This document shows positions 59,478-64,000 of a DNA stretch of 64,000 nucleotides, piece after piece (the first letter of the stretch is position 1; every line of letters starts with the position of its first letter). The position numbers and the translations under genes were made by a program. The DNA is from Salvia splendens (lineage: Eukaryota > Streptophyta > Magnoliopsida > Lamiales > Lamiaceae). The notes beneath the pieces were generated by a model. The model was given only the letters and a program-made list of their open reading frames with translations, had not been told where the DNA came from and searched no databases. The stretch is taken from contig NC_056035.1 of assembly GCF_004379255.2 (NCBI RefSeq), forward strand, positions 32,131,208 through 32,195,207, read 5' to 3'.

Positions 59478-62040
59478 ATGGAAACTTCAAGTTCTAGCGG
59501 ATAGTTATTATATGGACCTGAAGATCCGTCAGTGCTATATCTTTAGAAAAAACACATTTCAAATAAACTACTGAAAGATGGCACAACCCATGTTTTCAAA
59601 GTTCGACAGACGGAAAGTAAGACATGGGATGTGGATATTCATGACAATGTGAGGTATTGGCTTGACATATTTGGTTTCAAAGGCGTGATGGATTGTGGGA
59701 AGTCGATGAAGGTCGACAATGAGCTTATCACGGCTTTGATTGAGCGTTGGAGGCCGAAGACGCACATTTTTCTTCTACCGATTGGAGAGTCGACGGTGAC
59801 CTTAGAAGATATGCAAGTCATTTTGGGCTTGAGAGCGGACGATCGCGTTTTCATATGCCGTGACCATCATGTCGGATATACCGATTGGCCTAGCAAGTGC
59901 CGAGATATTTTGGCATGGCTACCAGATACATAAAACAGAGACAAAGCAAGGCGGGTTACTGATGACCGCTCTGATCAATCAAACGAGGATACCTTTGGGT
60001 AATGACCTACCTACATATGTACACATCCAAAGGGCACGTATCCATGCCCTAATTTTGTTAGGAGGACTCATTCTACCAGACACCACGAGGTGTAAGGTTC
60101 ATATTATGTGGTTGAATGCAATTGAGGATCCTGACGAGGTGCAGAATATTAGTTGGGGAAGTGCGGCTTTGTCGTACCTGTATCATTATCTGTGCGAGGC
60201 TTCCATGGATAAGAGGAAAGAGTTGGGCGGGCCTATGATGCTTCTGCAGCTATGGGTGTGGGAAAGAATGCCACATTGGGGCCGTCGTTTGTAGTAGCGC
60301 TCGTGCACGAGGTGTAAGGTTCATATTATGTGGTTGAATGCAATTGAGGATCCTGACGAGGTGCAGAATATTAGTTGGGGAAGTGCGGCTTTGTCGTACC
60401 TGTATCATTATCTGTGCGAGGCTTCCATGGATAAGAGGAAAGAGTTGGGCGGGCCTATGATGCTTCTGCAGCTATGGGTGCGGGAAAGAATGCCACATTG
60501 AGGCCGTCGTTTGTAGTAGCGCTCGTGCACGAGCCGTATACGCCATGTGGGGCCAGGTGATATATTTAATCATTTATTTGTTTATGTATCTTGGGGGTTC
60601 TTTTAGACATCAATTTTATTTATAGGTGGAAAGGAATTACACAAATAGGAAATGTTCCTAGATTTTCGGTGGTGCATTACCGTGATCAAATATCCTTGAT
60701 AAAACCTGGCCAAGTGAATTTTATTTTTATGTTGACTTAATTTATAAATTTATTGTGAAGTTAATTTGCCGTTTGCATTGTTGGTTTGTAGTTTCTGTGG
60801 ACGCCATATACAGATTGCATATTGCCTGACTACTGCAATGATGTGAATGGATGCTCCATGTGCGACACTTACTTGGTGTGTTGGGCCTATGTCAAGGCAC
60901 ATGAGGCTGGATGAGTGCGCAGACAATTTAATCGGTACCAGGATATTCCTCAATTCGTAGATAGGATGCTAAAAAATGTCGATCATTTGGGTAAAAATGA
61001 CCGGCGTGGTAAGAAGGGTAATAATTGGGAAAACACGCATCAGTTCTACATTGGGGAGTGGGACATGAGGTATGAAAGGTTCCAGGCAACTGTAGACGCC
61101 TCAACGATGTCCATGAACGTTCCATTGAGTCCGGGGTATATGGCGTGGTATAACAGGATTACAGTGACGTACCTGACTCAACTTGGGCTACGGTCAACTG
61201 CTAGGATGAACGATTCGGCTTCTTCGACGAGATTACTTGTAAGTTTGTTATATTAAACTATATGCTTTCATGTGTTATAGATTGTTTTGTATTGGTATTT
61301 GTATGATTTTTTTTATCTAGGTTGAGGGTTTTCAGCAGGTTTGACATTTAACTACTGAACAAGAAATGGACCCAAGAATGTGACAGATTCGAGAAATTGC
61401 TAGGCATGTCCTTCAGTTTACGAACCACGCCGATGTCATGGAGTACCCGGCTTCCCAACACCAAGATGTGGTCATGCCTTATGAACCACAAGTAATTCCA
61501 CCACGTCGTGGAGTGACTGGTGTTCGGACTGGTGGACACGGTTTCACAAAACAGTTTAGGATGTCGCAGCCGCATCCCGATTATGTAGTACCAGAGCCTA
61601 TGAATCCAGAGCATGACCCACCTCAGTGGTCTTTATATCCGACGCATGAGTCTCAATCACAGTGGGACCGTCCCCTCTATTCTCCAAGCCAACCTGAGCC
61701 TGATTGGAATCGTCGCCCCTATTCACAAAGCCAAGATATGCCGCAATGGAGTGGAGCCCGAACATCAGTCGATTCATTCTTTCAAAATTATCAGTTTGTG
61801 CCTCCTGTACGAGTTGAAGAAGAAGATGATGATGAAGGAGAAGAAGAAAATGATGAAAGAGAAGAGGAAAATGAGGAAGAAGAGGTTGTTCAGAACATCC
61901 ATGTCCAACCTCGACCAGTTGCGGAGGGTTCATCACGCGTCGGGGTAGGGAAGTACATGAGCAAAGTGTACAAGAGATTGTCAATCAGAAAGAATAAGGG
62001 GATTGAACCGTCGAAATACACCCCATCGTCGTATAAGTAG
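59478..62040 (+). pseudogene. MAIN-like protein with plant mobile domain (PMD), decayed
   Basis: PMD proteins occur in plants both as host genes (MAIN/MAIL1) and inside transposons. Recognisable blocks: METSSSSG with a TAG at 59502-59504; GPEDPSVLYL with another TAG near 59543; FKGVMDCGKSMKVDNELITA then LIERWRPKTHIFLLPIGEST and LEDMQVILGLRADD (59631-59933); in a shifted frame, YVHIQRARIHALILLGGLIL, SWGSAALSYLYHYLCEAS and GGPMMLLQLWVWERMPH (59860-60294). Later come WTPYTD, RRQFNRYQDIP, MAWYNRITVTYL and an acidic tail EEEDDDEGEEENDE (61438-62040). Plausible introns remain at 60558-60627, 60714-60790 and 61240-61320, so this is not a processed copy. A 224-bp tandem duplication disrupts the domain. 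Confidence 0.8.
60082..60529 (+). repeat. Tandem duplication of 224 bp within the PMD gene
   Basis: The unit starting CACGAGGTGTAAGG at 60082 recurs at 60306. By eye only two mismatches separate the copies (GGGTGTGGG/GGGTGCGGG and TTGGGGCCG/TTGAGGCCG). 224 is not a multiple of three, so the duplication also breaks the frame. Confidence 0.9.
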
Positions 62041-62540
62041 CTCATTTTTTATTATATATTGATGTTTTGATACTTGATTAACAGGTTTATGGTGACATAT
62101 TTTAAGATGAATTCTTGCAAAAAAAATTTATAAGAATATCTTTTTTGTGTTACGAATAATTTTTCATTTAATGCTTGTTACCATCACCAAATGTGAGAAT
62201 ATAGAATAAGACAAAATAATAGTGTACTCAATTAAGATTAAGAAAATCTGTAGGTACGCTCAATTAGACAAAATAATAGTGTACTCAAAGCTCAATTACT
62301 CAACCAACCCATCCCAAAATGAGAAAACCATTACATAAAAAAGGTTCAGCAAGGCAGCAACATGCTTTTTATCCAACCGCAGTAAAAACACTGTCTTCAC
62401 CAACAAGTCTTGTAACAACAGAAAGAGTATGATTTCCCATAACACGATCCAACAAATAAAGGTAAATTAAATTTATGAAAATCAAAAATTGAGAAGAAAA
62501 AAATACCTGCACTGCAAGAAGTGGGAGGATCCTTCTGCAA
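62041..62540. other. Gap between converging PMD and MULE genes
   Basis: AT-rich and non-coding. The short segment AGACAAAATAATAGTGTACTCA occurs twice (about 62208 and 62264), a small direct repeat. Confidence 0.5.
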
Positions 62541-62549
62541 ATGTCAACA

Positions 62550-63510
62550 ACTCCTACATAACACGACCGACTGAGCAATTTCTTCGGTCATGCCCCTCTA
62601 CGCCGCAATTCCTGCACTTGCGAGGAACTCTCGGTTCATCTTCCTCATGGACATGTGAACAAAGAACTCTCCACATATGTCACTTCCCACAAGTGCACTC
62701 TGAATCCCTAAACTCGACCTCTTGTCTGTTATTGCCCTTTTCCTGTCCATTTTCTAAACGTGGACGACTTAGAATTTGGTAATGGCCTAGTTCTCGGTCA
62801 AGTACTTAACAGTAATGTATTTTCCCCTTCGCATCATTCTAGTAAGTTTGTCCCTCGCCCACGGGGTTAACCGACCTTCGGTATGTTGTATTTCTGTTTT
62901 TCTATCTGCCCACCATTGCACTGTTCTCCAAAATGTCAGATCAACCAAAGCTCTAATTGGCAGCTCTCTTATACCTTTCAACACTTTGTTGTAGCTCTCT
63001 GACATGTTTGTTGAGGTCACCCCCATCTCAGTTCATCATCGTAACAAAGAGACCAATTTTCTTTTTTGGCTTTGTTGAGCTCTTGTATCGCAACAAGACT
63101 TTCCTCCCGTAGTGCACGTCGCCTTCGCATGTATTTACGTACTTGAGTTGTGACACCCAATGCCTATAACATGCCTTTCACATTAGTGCCCTTACATTTC
63201 GTCAAGATATTTTTCCTCAAATGGATCAAACAAAATTTGTGGTGACATATCGGCGGCTTTTTCCATTTATCAGAACGCATAGCCTTAAGAATTCCTTTAT
63301 GCCTATCTGAAATGATGCACACCTCTCTTTGGTATTTCACCACATGAATTCTTACATGATCCAAAAACCACTCTCAACTGTCGCCAGTTTCTTCATCAAC
63401 AACAGCATATGCAATCGACAGGCATTTCTTGTTAGCATCAACACCACAAGCAACAAGCAACTTACCTTTAAATCTTCCTCGAAGGTGAGTCCCGTCTATT
63501 GTTAAAACTG
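62550..63510 (-). pseudogene. MULE (Mutator-like) transposase, C-terminal two-thirds, decayed
   Basis: Reading the minus strand from 63510: VLTIDGTHLRGRFKGKLLVA (first catalytic Asp), GVDANKKCLSIAYAVVDEET followed by GDS*EWF with TGA for Trp, CIISDRHKGI (second Asp), HHKFCLIHLRKNI, then TSTNMSESYNKVLKGI and LPIRALVDLTFWRTV (62787-63026). Next comes a SWIM zinc motif CTCGK*HMWRVLCSH with an internal stop (about 62690-62650), and finally a CCHC knuckle CRNCGVEGHDRRNC (about 62610). This is the standard DDE-SWIM-CCHC order of plant MULE transposases. The N-terminal DNA-binding half upstream of 63510 is missing or unrecognisable. The gene converges on the PMD gene. Confidence 0.85.
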
Positions 63511-63636
63511 GTTGGTGGTGGGGAGCGGTTTCGCGTTCGAGTGGATCAAGTTATATGGACGATAACTGAACCAGATGGATCAGTTAGCAAATGTCGTTGC
63601 CACTTGATCAAGGCGTTCACGATCTTGCTAGCCACC

Positions 63637-64000
63637 AATGTAATTTATAACTCCCAATTTTGCACTACTTTAACAGTAAAGCGGCAAGTTCGGGGTCGAT
63701 CCCACAGAGAAACCAATGTATCAAGTGTGTGAGTAGTGAACATGGGGTCGTCTGCTGCCACGCTTTAATTTTGGGAGTTTTTAACTACTGATTTTACCTT
63801 AGGCAGAAAGTAAACTATCTACTGGATCAAGGTACTGCTAACTACTGGATCAAGTAAGTGACATGCTGGAATAAAACTGACTACCTAGGCATGCGGCGAA
63901 AACACAAACACTTTGCTATTCGACATGATTAAACACTGGATCAAAGTTTAAAGCGAAATTAAACTAGAACAGTGAATACGAAGGCGAAAACTAAACAACT
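63637..64000. mobile_element. Possible LTR or other repeat entering from the window edge
   Basis: The sequence starts TGTAATTTATAACTCCCAAT and contains GGGGTCGATCCCACAGAGAA, a motif I have seen often at the ends of plant LTR elements. Several TACTGGATCAAG units follow (63820-63945). The second terminus would lie outside the window, so this stays tentative. Confidence 0.35.

Noticed and set aside
63499..63732. 77-residue plus-strand frame
   Set aside because: It overlaps the minus-strand MULE catalytic motif and runs across an apparent repeat boundary at 63637.

Overview
The window is nuclear DNA from a flowering plant, almost certainly a eudicot. Four genes carry GT-AG introns, and the rest is AT-rich intergenic DNA packed with Ty1/copia retrotransposons, PIF/Harbinger, hAT and Mutator-like DNA transposons and small non-autonomous elements. 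A member of the mint order would fit the element mix, but that is only a guess.

Layout. About 0.8-38.4 kb is a nested transposon zone. Two related copies of an old hAT transposase relic (from about 0.8 kb and from 29.9 kb) are each broken by later insertions. The first is split by copia-1 (3006-7725, 344-bp LTRs, TSD ATCTA) and by an internally deleted Harbinger element (about 8159-9132). Copia-2 (9519-14729, nearly identical 192-bp LTRs, TSD ATAAT) follows, then two small inverted-repeat elements (15419-15943 and 16124-17269). Copia-3 (17662-29929, LTRs of about 1.13 kb) holds copia-4 (22858-27870), a relative inserted in the opposite orientation. The second hAT copy is split by a probable solo LTR (31122-36431, TSD TTAAT), which itself contains a Harbinger-type element (32287-34459, TSD TAA), and by a Mutator-like inverted-repeat element (36880-38027). 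All four copia polyproteins carry stops and frameshifts.

About 38.8-54.6 kb is a gene island: a short O-fucosyltransferase family protein (+, 6 exons, 392 aa); a degraded tRNA-Cys(GCA) copy; organellar DNA gyrase subunit B (+, 21 exons, 740 aa); an L18 (uL18) family ribosomal protein (-, one coding exon and a 1.2-kb intron in its leader); and a family 31 glycoside hydrolase related to bacterial YihQ sulfoquinovosidases (-, 8 exons, 835 aa). Exon phases close exactly in all three spliced coding sequences, so they look intact. Gyrase B and the L18 protein are both probably organelle-directed information-processing proteins and lie tail to tail. Nothing else suggests that the island genes act together.

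About 54.6-64 kb returns to repeats: a hAT-type small element (55867-56661), a Harbinger transposase remnant, a probable prolyl-aminopeptidase gene fragment, an unusual array of seven imperfect palindromes (58543-58764), a decayed MAIN-like plant-mobile-domain gene, and a converging decayed MULE transposase with SWIM and CCHC zinc motifs. The last 360 bases look like the start of another repeat that runs out of the window.

No CRISPR array or rRNA was seen, and no wholly new system is demonstrated. The most unusual items are the palindrome array beside the plant-mobile-domain/MULE pair, the Harbinger element that keeps only the two ends of its transposase, copia-2 (young LTRs but a dead polyprotein), and a substitution at a predicted substrate-binding site of the GH31 enzyme.
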